This document shows, piece after piece, positions 1 to 8,271 of a DNA stretch of 64,000 nucleotides; position 1 is the stretch's first letter, and every line of letters starts with the position of its first letter. A model generated the notes under the pieces. That model had not been told where the DNA came from. It was given only the letters and a program-made list of their open reading frames with translations, and did not search any database. Where the stretch lies: contig NZ_JHYY01000035.1 in assembly GCF_000621205.1 (NCBI RefSeq), forward strand, positions 1-64,000, in the 5' to 3' direction. The stretch is from Halotalea alkalilenta DSM 17697 (GTDB taxonomy: Bacteria > Pseudomonadota > Gammaproteobacteria > Pseudomonadales > Halomonadaceae). Made by a program: the position numbers and the translations under genes.

Positions 1-254
1 TTGCACCGGGGTTTGCGACATGGATGTCGCAAAAGGCGCGCCCGGACAGGGACGTCCATGCGCGCCGACCCGAGGGCAAGCGATTGATCGGCCAGGGTTT
101 CGCGATCTCGTGGCGGCGCGTCCCCTTTCAGGGGGAGCGCGAGGGGACCGCCCCTCGCATCTAAGCGAGCAAGAGGCGCGTTAGGACCCAAACGGTTCTC
201 GACTCGCCAGGATCGAAAGCGTCGCTGGGTCTAAAGGGGTTTGTCATTAATCTG
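1..254. repeat. Partial copy of a dispersed structured repeat
   Basis: This stretch is nearly the same, roughly 93 percent by eye, as 31885-32139 further along the window. It ends with the same TTTGTCATTAATCTG right end (240-254). The left end of the element lies before the window. It is full of small perfect hairpins: GCGACAT/ATGTCGC near 16-31, and GCGAGGGG/CCCCTCGC with a 4-nt loop at 139-158. The right end abuts a GC-rich hairpin, as in the other copy. No convincing protein is encoded. It is best read as a non-autonomous mobile or MITE-like element; the transposase is not in the window. Confidence 0.75.
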
Positions 255-257
255 GGG

Positions 258-281
258 CCGCCGCCCCTCTCGGGGCGGCGG
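258..281. terminator. GC hairpin downstream of fabV
   Basis: A perfect 10-bp stem (CCGCCGCCCC / GGGGCGGCGG) with a TCTC loop lies 24 nt beyond the fabV stop and 3 nt beyond the right end of the repeat. There is no clear U-tract on the fabV side, so its strength as an intrinsic terminator is uncertain. Confidence 0.55.
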
Positions 282-304
282 GCTCTACTTTCCATCACCT
301 GGGA

Positions 305-1510
305 TCAGAGTTCGACGCAGTCGAACCTGACATCGGGGTCGACGTCGGCATCGTAATCGACGTCGCTGCGCCCGAAGCCGAACAGCTTGAGGAATTCGTG
401 CTTGTAGCCGGCGTAATCGGTGATCTGGAACAGGTTCTCGCTGGTCACCTGCGGCCACAGCGCCTTGCAGGCGTCCTGGACGTCGTCGCGCAGCTCCCAG
501 TCGTCGAGGCGCAGGCGCTGCTCATCGTCGGTCTCGGGCCTGGCCCCGTCCTCGAGGTAGAGCCGCTCGCGGAACAGGCGATTGAGCTGGTCGATGGTAC
601 CCTCGTGCAGCCCCTTCTCCTTCATGATCTTGTAGACCATCGAGATGTAGAGCGGCATCACCGGGATCGCCGCGCTGGCCTGGGTGACCACCGACTTGAG
701 CACCGCGACGTTGGCTCCGCCATCGATCTTCGCCAGGCGGGTATCGAGGCGCCGGGCGGTAGCGTCCAGATCGGCCTTGGCCTTGCCAAGCGCCCCATGC
801 CAGTAGATCGGCCAGGTGATCTCGGTGCCGATATAGCTGAACGCGACGGTGCGAGCGCCGGGCGCGAGCGCGCCGGCACGCTCCAGCGCATCGATCCAAA
901 GCTCCCAGTCCTGCCCGCCCATCACCGTGATGGTGTCCTCGATCTCCTGCTCGGTGGCAGGCTCGACCGATGCCTCGATGATGATATCCTTGTTGGTGTC
1001 GATCGCGGTCGCGGTGTAGGTCTCGCCGATCGGCTTCAAAGCGGAGCGTTTGAGCTCACCGCTGTCCGGAAGCTTGCGCACCGGCGAGGCGAGCGAGTAG
1101 ATCACCAGGTCGATCTGGCCGCCCATCTCGTTTTTGATCAGCTCGATGGACTTGTCGCGCGCCTCGTTCGAGAACGCATCGCCATTGATCGACTTGCTGT
1201 AGAGCCCCTTTTGCTTGGCGAACTTGTCGAATGCCGCGGCGTTGTACCAGCCCGCGGTTCCAGGCTTCTTCTCACTGCCTGGTTTCTCGAAGAACACACC
1301 AAGGGTGTCCGCGCCGTAACCGAACGCCGCGGTGATCCGCGCGGCCAGGCCATAACCGCTGGAGGCACCGATCACCAGCACTTTCTTCGGCCCATCGCTT
1401 TGCACGCCACGCTTGGTGGTCGCCTCGATCTGCTCGAGCACGTTTCGCTCACAACCGACCGGATGCGTGGTGGTGCAGATGAAGCCGCGAACCTTGGGGT
1501 GGATGATCAA
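305..1510 (-). CDS. fabV: FabV-type trans-2-enoyl-ACP reductase (NADH)
   Basis: Enoyl reductase for the last step of the fatty-acid elongation cycle, of the FabV/TER class, which is typically insensitive to triclosan. From a TTG start at 1510 the protein has 401 residues and begins IIHPKVRGF, the usual FabV N-terminus; an upstream ATG at 1546 would add 12 atypical residues. A GAGGT sequence lies 7 nt before the TTG. The NADH-binding segment ([11 protein letters not shown]) is near residue 48. The catalytic Tyr-x8-Lys pair falls at Y236/K245, matching the numbering I recall for characterised FabV enzymes and so supporting the TTG start. It is monocistronic, between a repeat-linked hairpin and the terminator of the next gene. 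Confidence 0.95.
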   Translation of the reverse strand: MIIHPKVRGFICTTTHPVGCERNVLEQIEATTKRGVQSDGPKKVLVIGASSGYGLAARITAAFGYGADTLGVFFEKPGSEKKPGTAGWYNAAAFDKFAKQKGLYSKSINGDAFSNEARDKSIELIKNEMGGQIDLVIYSLASPVRKLPDSGELKRSALKPIGETYTATAIDTNKDIIIEASVEPATEQEIEDTITVMGGQDWELWIDALERAGALAPGARTVAFSYIGTEITWPIYWHGALGKAKADLDATARRLDTRLAKIDGGANVAVLKSVVTQASAAIPVMPLYISMVYKIMKEKGLHEGTIDQLNRLFRERLYLEDGARPETDDEQRLRLDDWELRDDVQDACKALWPQVTSENLFQITDYAGYKHEFLKLFGFGRSDVDYDADVDPDVRFDCVEL

Positions 1511-1570
1511 CTCAAGTACCTCATCGATGAATGGTATCCGCGGCATTCTAGCGGCTGACGGATACGATGA

Positions 1571-1609
1571 AAAATCGATCCGACCAAAAGCGGTTGGCGC
1601 TTTGGTCGG
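1571..1609 (-). terminator. Terminator of the MscS-type channel gene
   Basis: On the minus strand CCGACCAAAGCG pairs with CGC(T)TTTGGTCGG (one bulged base) and is followed by a T-rich run (ATCGATTTTTC). It lies about 35 nt after the channel gene's stop and before the fabV start. Confidence 0.7.
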
Positions 1610-1642
1610 ACCGGCAACCGGTGAAGAATCGAGGGTCGACGA

Positions 1643-4108
1643 TCAGCGCGACGGCGCCTCGTCGTCGCCCTCCTCGGTACCTTCGAGCTCGTTGCCGAGC
1701 ACGTCCTCGCTTTGTCCCGCCTTGGCGCGAGTGAGAGCACGAGGCGTTTGCCCGGGCGCCGGCGCGGCGCCTTCGGCGAGGCGCTCGGCCTCGGCCTCGG
1801 TGACCCGCACCGGTGGCGCGTTGCCATTCTTGTCCTGGCCGAAGTGGACCACGGTCTGGGGATAGGGAATCTCGATGTTGGCGGCGTTGAAGTGCTTCTT
1901 GACCAGCCGGTTGAAACCGCGCTGGACCGCCCACTGCATGCCGGGGGAGGTCTTGATCAGTACCCTGATTCTCACCCCGCGCTCATCGATCGCCACCACC
2001 CCGGGAATGGTCATCTCCTCGAGGATCGAAGGTGCCAGCACCGGATCCTGCTGGAGCTCCTCGAAGGCGTGCTCTAGATGACGGATCGCATCGTCGACGC
2101 TCTCCCGGTGGGAGATGGTGTACTCCCCCAAATGGTAGGAGAAGTCGCGCATATGGTTGGTCACGGTATCCACCGAGGAGAACGGGATCAGGTGGTAGCC
2201 GCCGTCCATGGTGCGAATCCCCACCGAACGGATGGTCAGTCGCTCCACCGTGCCGAACACGCCGCCGGCCTCGACCACATCGTTTTGGTTCATGCCGTTT
2301 TCGAGCTGGATGAACACACCGGTGATGATGTCCTGGACCAGCTTCTGCGCACCGAAGCCGATGGCGAGACCGACCACACCGGCACCCGCGATCAGCGGCG
2401 CAATGTTGATTCCTATCTGCGACAGCACGACCAGCAGCGTCATGGTCACGATGACGATCAGCATGGCGTTGCGAAACAGCGCCAGCAGGGTCTGTTCGCG
2501 CGCGCTCGGCGCCTTGCCACCGACGCCGCTCAGGCGATGCTCGATAACGCTCGCGAGCACCGTCCACACCAGAGCGGCGAAGAACAGGATCAGGGCGACG
2601 TGCAGGACCACTGCGATCGCCTCGCCCCCCACCGGAGAAGCGAGCCATGCGGAGAGATCGAAGACGTGCCAAGCGTCGAGCACCGCCAGCACCACGAACA
2701 GCGTGAGCAGCAGGCGGATCGCCCTGAGCGCGGCCGGCACGTAGGAATTGAGCCGCATCTCGAGCTTGGGCAGGCGGGCGCGCAGTTCGTCGGAGAGCAG
2801 GATCCGCTTGGACGACGCAGAGGTCAGCAGCGCCGAGACCAGCAGTCCCAACCCGACCGCGAGCAGCGTCTGCAGCGTGGCGCGCGCCATGAACGGCAGC
2901 GCTTCGGCCGGCGACAGCTGGCTGATCACCAGCAGCACGACGAAATAGAGGATCGCGAACAGGTGCCAAGTGCGCGCCAGCATCCGCTCCAGGGTAGCGA
3001 CCGGCGCAAGCCTTACGGTAGCGGCGTGCTGCTTGAGCCGATCGCCGATCAGCGAGCGATTCTTGAGGATCACGGCCACCGCATAGATGAACACGCCGAC
3101 CATGATCAGCAGGTTGAGCATCTGCCCCACCGCCGGGGAGAAGATCGCTCTCGCCAGCGGCACCACCACCAGCAGGCCGTAGCCGGAGACCCCGATCAGC
3201 CGGGCCATCCAGCGGTTCCAGTAGCGCGCCACCTGGTCGTCCATCGGGAACAGGCGCAGGTTCGGGTAACGGGTGGCGAAGATCATCCGTACCAACGCCT
3301 TGCTGATCTCGACCACCACGAAGGCATTGATGAACAGCGACTCCATCCGCCCGATGTCGCCATTCGGGCCGACCCCGAAGAGTCCGACCGAATAGCCCAC
3401 CGCACCGGCGAGCACTACCACCAGGATATCTATCCCCAGCGAACCGAATACCGCAGCCAGCCGGCCGAGCAGGGTCGATGCACTCATCACCCGGCGCTTT
3501 CGCCCCTTCTCAGCCTCGCGGCTCTCATCGATCACGGTGACGTGGGGACGGTTGGCGATCCACCGATCGATACGCCGGTAGAGCAGTGCGGCCAGCCCGC
3601 GCAGCACGAAGAAGGCGGCGAAGATCGCAACGACCACCACCACCAGCCCGGTCAGCAGTTCGATCCACCGTTCAGCGCTGACGCCGGAGACTCCCTGGCC
3701 GCTGCCCAACTCGCGCAAAGTGCGCATCGCCTCGCCGAAGTCGGCCGCAAGGCCCTGGGCGAAGCGCTGGGTGGCATCCGCGATCTGACCACCGACCGAC
3801 TGCGACTCATCGAGACCGTCGAGCGGCGTCTGGTCGTCGGCGGCCTCTTCCCGCCCCCCTTGCTGCCCCCCTTCCGGCGCGGCCAGCGAGCGCAGCTGTT
3901 GAATCAACTGGTCGCGGGTCTGCTGGTTTTCGAGCAGGTCGGCGAGCGCCGAATAGGACGCCTGGGACTGCTCGGGTCCCTGCTGCTGGGCTTGGACCGG
4001 CCCCGAGGCCAGCATGAACAGCATCCAAATCAGTACATGGGCCACACCGATCAGCCTGCTGGCTGACCACCCCGCCTCGCTTGCGTGGCTCGTTCTTGCT
4101 CCGCTCAC
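1643..4108 (-). CDS. Large MscS-family mechanosensitive channel (YbiO-like)
   Basis: Inner-membrane mechanosensitive channel that releases solutes on hypo-osmotic shock. The 821-residue product has an N-terminal signal sequence (about 1-40, ending VQAQ), a Gln-rich periplasmic segment, many hydrophobic helices, then the conserved MscS core. The pore helix is Gly/Ala rich (GAGVVGLAIGFGAQKLVQD, around residue 590) and is followed by the beta domain (QLENGMNQNDVVEAGG) and a C-terminal alpha/beta domain. Length and core most resemble the YbiO subgroup rather than the 286-aa MscS. The GTG start at 4108 has a perfect AAGGAG 6 nt upstream. A hydrophilic, low-complexity tail follows the channel core. 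An osmotic valve fits the neighbouring ectoine importer, but co-regulation is not shown. Confidence 0.9.
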   Translation of the reverse strand: MSGARTSHASEAGWSASRLIGVAHVLIWMLFMLASGPVQAQQQGPEQSQASYSALADLLENQQTRDQLIQQLRSLAAPEGGQQGGREEAADDQTPLDGLDESQSVGGQIADATQRFAQGLAADFGEAMRTLRELGSGQGVSGVSAERWIELLTGLVVVVVAIFAAFFVLRGLAALLYRRIDRWIANRPHVTVIDESREAEKGRKRRVMSASTLLGRLAAVFGSLGIDILVVVLAGAVGYSVGLFGVGPNGDIGRMESLFINAFVVVEISKALVRMIFATRYPNLRLFPMDDQVARYWNRWMARLIGVSGYGLLVVVPLARAIFSPAVGQMLNLLIMVGVFIYAVAVILKNRSLIGDRLKQHAATVRLAPVATLERMLARTWHLFAILYFVVLLVISQLSPAEALPFMARATLQTLLAVGLGLLVSALLTSASSKRILLSDELRARLPKLEMRLNSYVPAALRAIRLLLTLFVVLAVLDAWHVFDLSAWLASPVGGEAIAVVLHVALILFFAALVWTVLASVIEHRLSGVGGKAPSAREQTLLALFRNAMLIVIVTMTLLVVLSQIGINIAPLIAGAGVVGLAIGFGAQKLVQDIITGVFIQLENGMNQNDVVEAGGVFGTVERLTIRSVGIRTMDGGYHLIPFSSVDTVTNHMRDFSYHLGEYTISHRESVDDAIRHLEHAFEELQQDPVLAPSILEEMTIPGVVAIDERGVRIRVLIKTSPGMQWAVQRGFNRLVKKHFNAANIEIPYPQTVVHFGQDKNGNAPPVRVTEAEAERLAEGAAPAPGQTPRALTRAKAGQSEDVLGNELEGTEEGDDEAPSR

Positions 4109-4162
4109 CGCGTGCTCCTTGCTGGTTTCATCGACCGCCCCGGACTATCGGACCCGCGACAT

Positions 4163-4188
4163 CCATCCGGTAAACCCATCCGGTAAAC
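4163..4188. repeat. 13-bp tandem duplication
   Basis: CCATCCGGTAAAC occurs twice head to tail in the gap between the glutathione peroxidase and channel genes. It is probably a simple replication-slippage duplication; no function is apparent. Confidence 0.8.
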
Positions 4189-4283
4189 CAAAGGGACGCC
4201 AGACGGGCTCCCCGACTCAGGCACGGGAAGCGGCTGGGCGCTCAAAGTAGAGAAAAACCGGCTATGGTTCAAAAAAAACGTGC

Positions 4284-4778
4284 TCAAAGCGATTCAGGAG
4301 GGACTTCGAGAGCGCGCTCGATATCACGGATGAGCAGGTTCGGTTTGCTGCTGGGCGCGTAGCGCTTGATCACCCGGCCATCGCGCCCGACCAGGAACTT
4401 GGTGAAGTTCCATTTGAGCGCGCGAGTGCCGAGCAGCCCCGGCGCGGCGTTTCGCAACTCGACGAACAGGGGATGAGCGTGGCGGCCGTTGACGTTGACC
4501 TTTTCCAGCAGCGGAAAGCTCAGATTGAAGCGAGCGCAGGCCTCGGCGAACGCTTCTCCCTCTTCTGGCGCTTGGTGGCCGAACTGGTCGCACGGAAAGC
4601 CGAGCACGACGAAGCCCTGGTCACGATAGCCAGAGTAGAGCCGTTCGAGGCTGCGCAGCTGGGGGGTGAAACCGCAGCGACTGGCGACGTTGACCACCAG
4701 CAGCACCTGACCACGCAGCGCATGCAGATTGAAGGGTTCACCGCCGAGGGTACGGCAAGGATGGTCGTAGATGGCCAT
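4284..4778 (-). CDS. Glutathione peroxidase family protein
   Basis: Thioredoxin-fold peroxidase that reduces hydroperoxides with glutathione or thioredoxin, in the cytosol or periplasm. It has 164 residues, typical of bacterial BtuE-type enzymes. The peroxidatic cysteine (not selenocysteine) is C35 in NVASRCGFTPQ. The partner Gln (FPCDQFGHQAP) and Trp-Asn (KWNFTKFLV) of the catalytic tetrad are present. The ATG at 4778 has GGGAG 7-8 nt upstream. It reads in the same direction as the channel gene downstream but 175 nt away, so co-transcription is uncertain. There is no signal peptide. Confidence 0.9.
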   Translation of the reverse strand: MAIYDHPCRTLGGEPFNLHALRGQVLLVVNVASRCGFTPQLRSLERLYSGYRDQGFVVLGFPCDQFGHQAPEEGEAFAEACARFNLSFPLLEKVNVNGRHAHPLFVELRNAAPGLLGTRALKWNFTKFLVGRDGRVIKRYAPSSKPNLLIRDIERALEVPPESL

Positions 4779-4922
4779 TGCATCGCTCCCGATCGATCAC
4801 ATCGTGCACCGCTACTGCGCTCCGCGCACGGGCCTGAACCTCACCATAGTACAGGATGAATACGCCCAAGGAGCGTCCAGACAGTCGAAGCGAGACAAAT
4901 GATTATTGAAACCTTCGATGAT

Positions 4923-4939
4923 AATAACGTAACGTTATT
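4923..4939. promoter_or_regulatory. Candidate operator upstream of ehuB
   Basis: A perfect palindrome, AATAACGT-A-ACGTTATT, in an AT-rich island 38 nt before the ehuB GTG start. Symmetry and position suggest a binding site for a dimeric regulator of ectoine uptake. No candidate regulator gene is adjacent, so the protein that binds it is unknown. Confidence 0.5.
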
Positions 4940-4976
4940 CATTGCATAGACGATCACCTGTCCTAGGAGACCGCTC

Positions 4977-5867
4977 GTGAACGACAAGAGCACCGCTCTA
5001 CAGCGCACGCCCGTCCAACGCCGCCTCGCCATCGCCGCCCTCGGCATGGTGGCCGGTATCACCGCGAGTCTTCCCGCCTGGGCGGTGAGCCTCGAAGAGG
5101 TACGAGACCGCGGCACTCTGCGCGTGGCGATCGCCAACGAGATTCCCTACGGCTTCACCAACATGAGTGGAGACGCGGAGGGCGCTGGACCGAAGACCGT
5201 CGAGCACATCGCCGAGGCGCTCGGCATCGACGACATCGAATGGGTCACCACCAGCTTCAGCTCGCTGATTCCCGGCCTGCAGGCCGGCCGCTTCGACGTC
5301 GTCGCCGCGGAAATGGCGGTGATGCCCGACCGCTGCGCCCAGGCGATCTACTCCGAACCCAACACCTCCTATGGCGAGGGCCTCTTGGTCCAGGCCGGCA
5401 ATCCCAAGGGCATCCATGGCTATCAGGATTTCGCTGACCGCGACGATATCAAGGTCGCGATCATGGCCGGGGCCAACCAGCTCGAAATGCTGCAGCAGCT
5501 CGGTGTTCCGGAGTCGCAGATGGTGACGATCAACAACAACGCCGATGCGATCTCGACGATCAGCACCGGCCGCGCCGACGCCTATGCGGCCACCGGCACC
5601 ACCATCGGCGAGCTGGCAGGACGCAGCGATGCGGTGGAGTCCGCGCCTGATTTCGTCGATCCGGTGATCGACGGGGAGGAAGTGCGCAGCTGGGGCGCGT
5701 TCACCTTCGCCAATGACTCCGAGAGCCTGCGCGACGCCTTCAATCAGCAGCTTGCCGAGTACAAGCAGAGCGACGAATGGCGCGACATGATCGCCGGCTA
5801 TGGCTTCACGCCGGAGGACATAGACGCATCGTTCGAGCGCACCACCGAAGCGCTCTGCTCGAACTGA
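4977..5867 (+). CDS. ehuB: Ectoine/hydroxyectoine ABC transporter substrate-binding protein EhuB
   Basis: Periplasmic receptor that captures ectoine and hydroxyectoine for import. The 296-residue precursor has a Tat/Sec-like leader (RRLAIAALGMVAG...ASLPAWA) cut near residue 36. It is followed by an amino-acid-binding family 3 fold. The N-terminal mature segment VRDRGTLRVAIANEIPYGF and the NMSGDAEGAGP loop are characteristic of EhuB. The GTG start at 4977 is preceded by TAGGAGA. It is the first gene of ehuBCDA, separated from ehuC by a strong hairpin that would favour excess binding protein over permease. No eut catabolic genes are nearby, so the ligand is probably taken up as an osmoprotectant here. 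Confidence 0.93.
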   Translation: MNDKSTALQRTPVQRRLAIAALGMVAGITASLPAWAVSLEEVRDRGTLRVAIANEIPYGFTNMSGDAEGAGPKTVEHIAEALGIDDIEWVTTSFSSLIPGLQAGRFDVVAAEMAVMPDRCAQAIYSEPNTSYGEGLLVQAGNPKGIHGYQDFADRDDIKVAIMAGANQLEMLQQLGVPESQMVTINNNADAISTISTGRADAYAATGTTIGELAGRSDAVESAPDFVDPVIDGEEVRSWGAFTFANDSESLRDAFNQQLAEYKQSDEWRDMIAGYGFTPEDIDASFERTTEALCSN

Positions 5868-5879
5868 TCGAGCGGCCCA

Positions 5880-5909
5880 CGCGCGTCACGCCTTGGAGCG
5901 TGACGCGCG
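5880..5909 (+). terminator. Intercistronic hairpin after ehuB
   Basis: A 12-bp perfect stem (arms containing GCGCGTCACGC / GCGTGACGCGC, loop CTTGGA) followed by GCTTTCTTCGTT. It lies 12 nt after the ehuB stop and 45 nt before ehuC. It probably acts as a partial terminator or 3-prime mRNA stabiliser, giving more binding protein than permease. Confidence 0.7.
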
Positions 5910-5954
5910 CTTTCTTCGTTGGTACGACCTCGCCTCCCGCCGGAGATTCTCCAC

Positions 5955-6626
5955 ATGGAATGGATTAGCTATCTCGGGCCGCTATGGCAAGGCGCCTGGG
6001 TGACCATCCAGCTGACTCTCTACTCGACCGTACTAGGCGCGCTGCTATCGTTCGCAGCGGGGATCGGCAAGCGCTCCTCGATCTGGCCGCTGCGCATACT
6101 GAGTGCGGTCTATGTCGAGGTGTTCCGCGGAACCTCGCTGCTGGTCCAGCTGTTCTGGCTCTACTTCGCCCTACCGCTGGCCGGCAATGCGATCGGCATC
6201 GACCTGCGCCTCGACCCGGTCGTCGCCGGGGTCCTGGCGCTCGGTCTCAACATCGGCGCCTACGGTGCCGAAGTGGTGCGCGGCGGGCTCAAGTCGGTCT
6301 CGCAGCAGCAGCTGGAGGCCGCGCAGGCGCTCAACTTCACGCCCCGCCAGACGCTCTGGCGCATCTCGCTGCCCCAGGCGATTCCCGAGATGCTGCCGGC
6401 GTTCGGCAACCTCGCGGTGCAGAATCTCAAGGATACCGCGCTGGTCTCGCTGATCAGCCTCGGCGATCTCGCCTTCCGCGCCGAGCAGGTGCGCAACTTC
6501 ACCCAGGACAGCGCCACCGTCTACACCCTGGTGCTGCTGATGTACTTCGGCATGGCACTGGTGCTCGCCGGGATGATCAAGCTGCTCGAGATGAGCGTCG
6601 GCCGCTGGCGGACGGTGAGCCGATGA
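5955..6626 (+). CDS. ehuC: Ectoine/hydroxyectoine ABC transporter permease EhuC
   Basis: One of two integral-membrane subunits of the ectoine importer (HisM/ArtQ type). From the ATG at 5955 (GGAG 9 nt upstream) it has 223 residues with about five membrane helices. The cytoplasmic EAA loop that contacts the ATPase is seen at QQLEAAQALNFTPRQTLWRI, with PQA and an NLKDTALVSLI segment after it. A longer in-frame start at 5919 lacks a good ribosome site and would add residues unlike the family. The stop codon overlaps the ATG of a 16-codon mini-ORF leading directly into ehuD. Confidence 0.93.
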   Translation: MEWISYLGPLWQGAWVTIQLTLYSTVLGALLSFAAGIGKRSSIWPLRILSAVYVEVFRGTSLLVQLFWLYFALPLAGNAIGIDLRLDPVVAGVLALGLNIGAYGAEVVRGGLKSVSQQQLEAAQALNFTPRQTLWRISLPQAIPEMLPAFGNLAVQNLKDTALVSLISLGDLAFRAEQVRNFTQDSATVYTLVLLMYFGMALVLAGMIKLLEMSVGRWRTVSR

Positions 6627-6673
6627 ACCACGACGCTTTCCACTACGCCCCGCGCCTCCAGGAGGATCGCTGA
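6623..6673 (+). other. 16-codon mini-ORF coupling ehuC to ehuD
   Basis: An ATG overlapping the ehuC stop (ATGA) opens a 16-codon frame (MNHDAFHYAPRLQEDR). Its TGA is immediately followed by the ehuD ATG at 6674, and the ehuD ribosome site AGGAGG lies inside it. It may serve translational coupling rather than make a functional peptide. No homology was judged. Confidence 0.35.
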
Positions 6674-7366
6674 ATGCTGTTCGCAATCGCATGGGACGCC
6701 AGCAGCTCCTGGTCGCTGGCGGTCTCGATCCTACCGATCCTGCTCAAGGGTCTCTGGGTGACGCTGCAAGCCACGGTGGTGGGCTTTTTGCTCGCGATGG
6801 CGTTCGGACTGGTGCTCGCGGGGCTGAAGAGCGTGCCGCTCAAGATCGTGCGCTGGCCGGCCAAGCTGGTCAGCGAGTTCCTGCGCGACACGCCGCTGCT
6901 GGTGCAGCTGTTCTTCCTCTACTACGTGCTACCCGACTACGGGCTGCTGCTGCCCGCCTTCATGACCGGCGCGCTGGCGCTGGGGCTTCAGTACAGCGCC
7001 TACATGTCGGAGGTCTATCGCGGCGGGCTGGAAGCGGTCGGCAGCGGGCAGCGTGAGGCCGCCCGGGCGCTCAACCTGACGCCTGTGCGCACTTTCACCC
7101 ATATCGTGCTGCCCCAGGCAGTGCCGCGGATCATTCCCGCCTCCGGCAACTACCTGGTCTCGATCATGAAGGACGTACCGGTACTCTCGGTGGTCACCGT
7201 GCTCGAGCTGTTCGGCGTCGCCCGGATCATCGGCGATCGCACCTTCAACTACCTGGTGCCGCTCTCCATGGTGGGCGCGCTCTACCTGATCCTGACCATA
7301 CTCGCCGCTTGGGCGGTGCGTACCCTCGACCAGCGGCTACCGAAGCACGGCATCGCGCTGCGCTGA
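6674..7366 (+). CDS. ehuD: Ectoine/hydroxyectoine ABC transporter permease EhuD
   Basis: Second permease subunit of the ectoine importer, 230 residues with about five membrane helices. The EAA-loop motif is at GSGQREAARALNLTPVRTFTHIVLPQA and a FLRDTPLLVQLFFLYYVLP stretch is typical of the HisM family. The ATG at 6674 has AGGAGG 9 nt upstream and begins immediately after the stop of the preceding mini-ORF. It pairs with EhuC to form the heterodimeric channel driven by EhuA. Confidence 0.93.
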   Translation: MLFAIAWDASSSWSLAVSILPILLKGLWVTLQATVVGFLLAMAFGLVLAGLKSVPLKIVRWPAKLVSEFLRDTPLLVQLFFLYYVLPDYGLLLPAFMTGALALGLQYSAYMSEVYRGGLEAVGSGQREAARALNLTPVRTFTHIVLPQAVPRIIPASGNYLVSIMKDVPVLSVVTVLELFGVARIIGDRTFNYLVPLSMVGALYLILTILAAWAVRTLDQRLPKHGIALR

Positions 7367-7393
7367 TTCGATCACTCGGACGAGATATAGAGG

Positions 7394-8209
7394 ATGAGCT
7401 CCCAGACTCCCGCATCACCCGACCAAACGCCCGCTCGCCCGCTGGTCCGCTTCTCCAAGGTGACCAAGCGCTACGGCGAGCACACCGTGCTCGACGATCT
7501 CGATCTAGACGTCGCCGCTGGAGAAAAGGTCACCATCATCGGCCCCTCAGGCTCCGGCAAGTCGACGGTGCTGAGGATCTTGATGACGCTCGAGACATTG
7601 ACCGATGGGTTGATCGAAATCGACGGCGAACCGCTCTGGCACGAGCGCCGCGGTGATCAGCTCAAGCCCGCGAGCGAAGCGCACCTGCGCAAGATGCGCG
7701 GTCAGCTCGGCATGGTGTTCCAGCAGTTCAATCTTTTTCCGCACATGAGCGTGCAGCGCAATCTCACCGAAGCCCCCCGGCAGGTGCTCGGTCTATCCCG
7801 CAAGGAAGCGCAGAGCCGCGCCACCGAACTACTCGAGCGAGTGGGGCTTGCCGACCACGCCAACAAGTATCCCGGCCAGCTCTCCGGCGGCCAGCAGCAG
7901 CGCGTCGGCATCGCGCGAGCCTTGATGATGCGCCCGCGGGTCATGCTGTTCGACGAACCGACCTCGGCGCTGGACCCGGAGCTTGTCGGCGAAGTGCTCC
8001 ATGTAATCCGCACGCTCGCCGACGAGCACGATCTCACCGTGCTGATGGTGACCCACGAGATGAGCTTCGCCCGGCGCTTCTCCGACCGGGTGTGCTTCTT
8101 CGACAAGGGGCGGATTCATGAGCAAGGCACGCCGGAGCAGATCTTCACCGACCCTCGAGAGGCGCGCACTCGGGAGTTTCTGCGCGCAGTGCTCGAACCC
8201 GACGTATGA
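7394..8209 (+). CDS. ehuA: Ectoine/hydroxyectoine ABC transporter ATP-binding protein EhuA
   Basis: Cytoplasmic ATPase of the importer, 271 residues. Walker A is GPSGSGKST (about residue 51), the Q-loop [12 protein letters not shown], the ABC signature [15 protein letters not shown] and Walker [15 protein letters not shown], with the switch His in [10 protein letters not shown] short Pro-rich N-terminal extension (about 15 residues) precedes the domain. The ATG at 7394 follows AGAGG closely. It is the last ehu gene; a LysR gene begins 62 nt later on the same strand. Confidence 0.93.
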   Translation: MSSQTPASPDQTPARPLVRFSKVTKRYGEHTVLDDLDLDVAAGEKVTIIGPSGSGKSTVLRILMTLETLTDGLIEIDGEPLWHERRGDQLKPASEAHLRKMRGQLGMVFQQFNLFPHMSVQRNLTEAPRQVLGLSRKEAQSRATELLERVGLADHANKYPGQLSGGQQQRVGIARALMMRPRVMLFDEPTSALDPELVGEVLHVIRTLADEHDLTVLMVTHEMSFARRFSDRVCFFDKGRIHEQGTPEQIFTDPREARTREFLRAVLEPDV

Positions 8210-8271
8210 GATGAGCGCAGTGCACGGTTCGCGGTAAGCTCCCGCTCTCACGCGCTCGCTGGAACCCTGCG

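Noticed and set aside
2078-4066. A 662-codon plus-strand frame opposite the MscS channel gene
   Set aside because: It is Asp/Gln/His-rich antisense translation typical of high-GC DNA and shows no domain; the minus strand encodes a clear channel.
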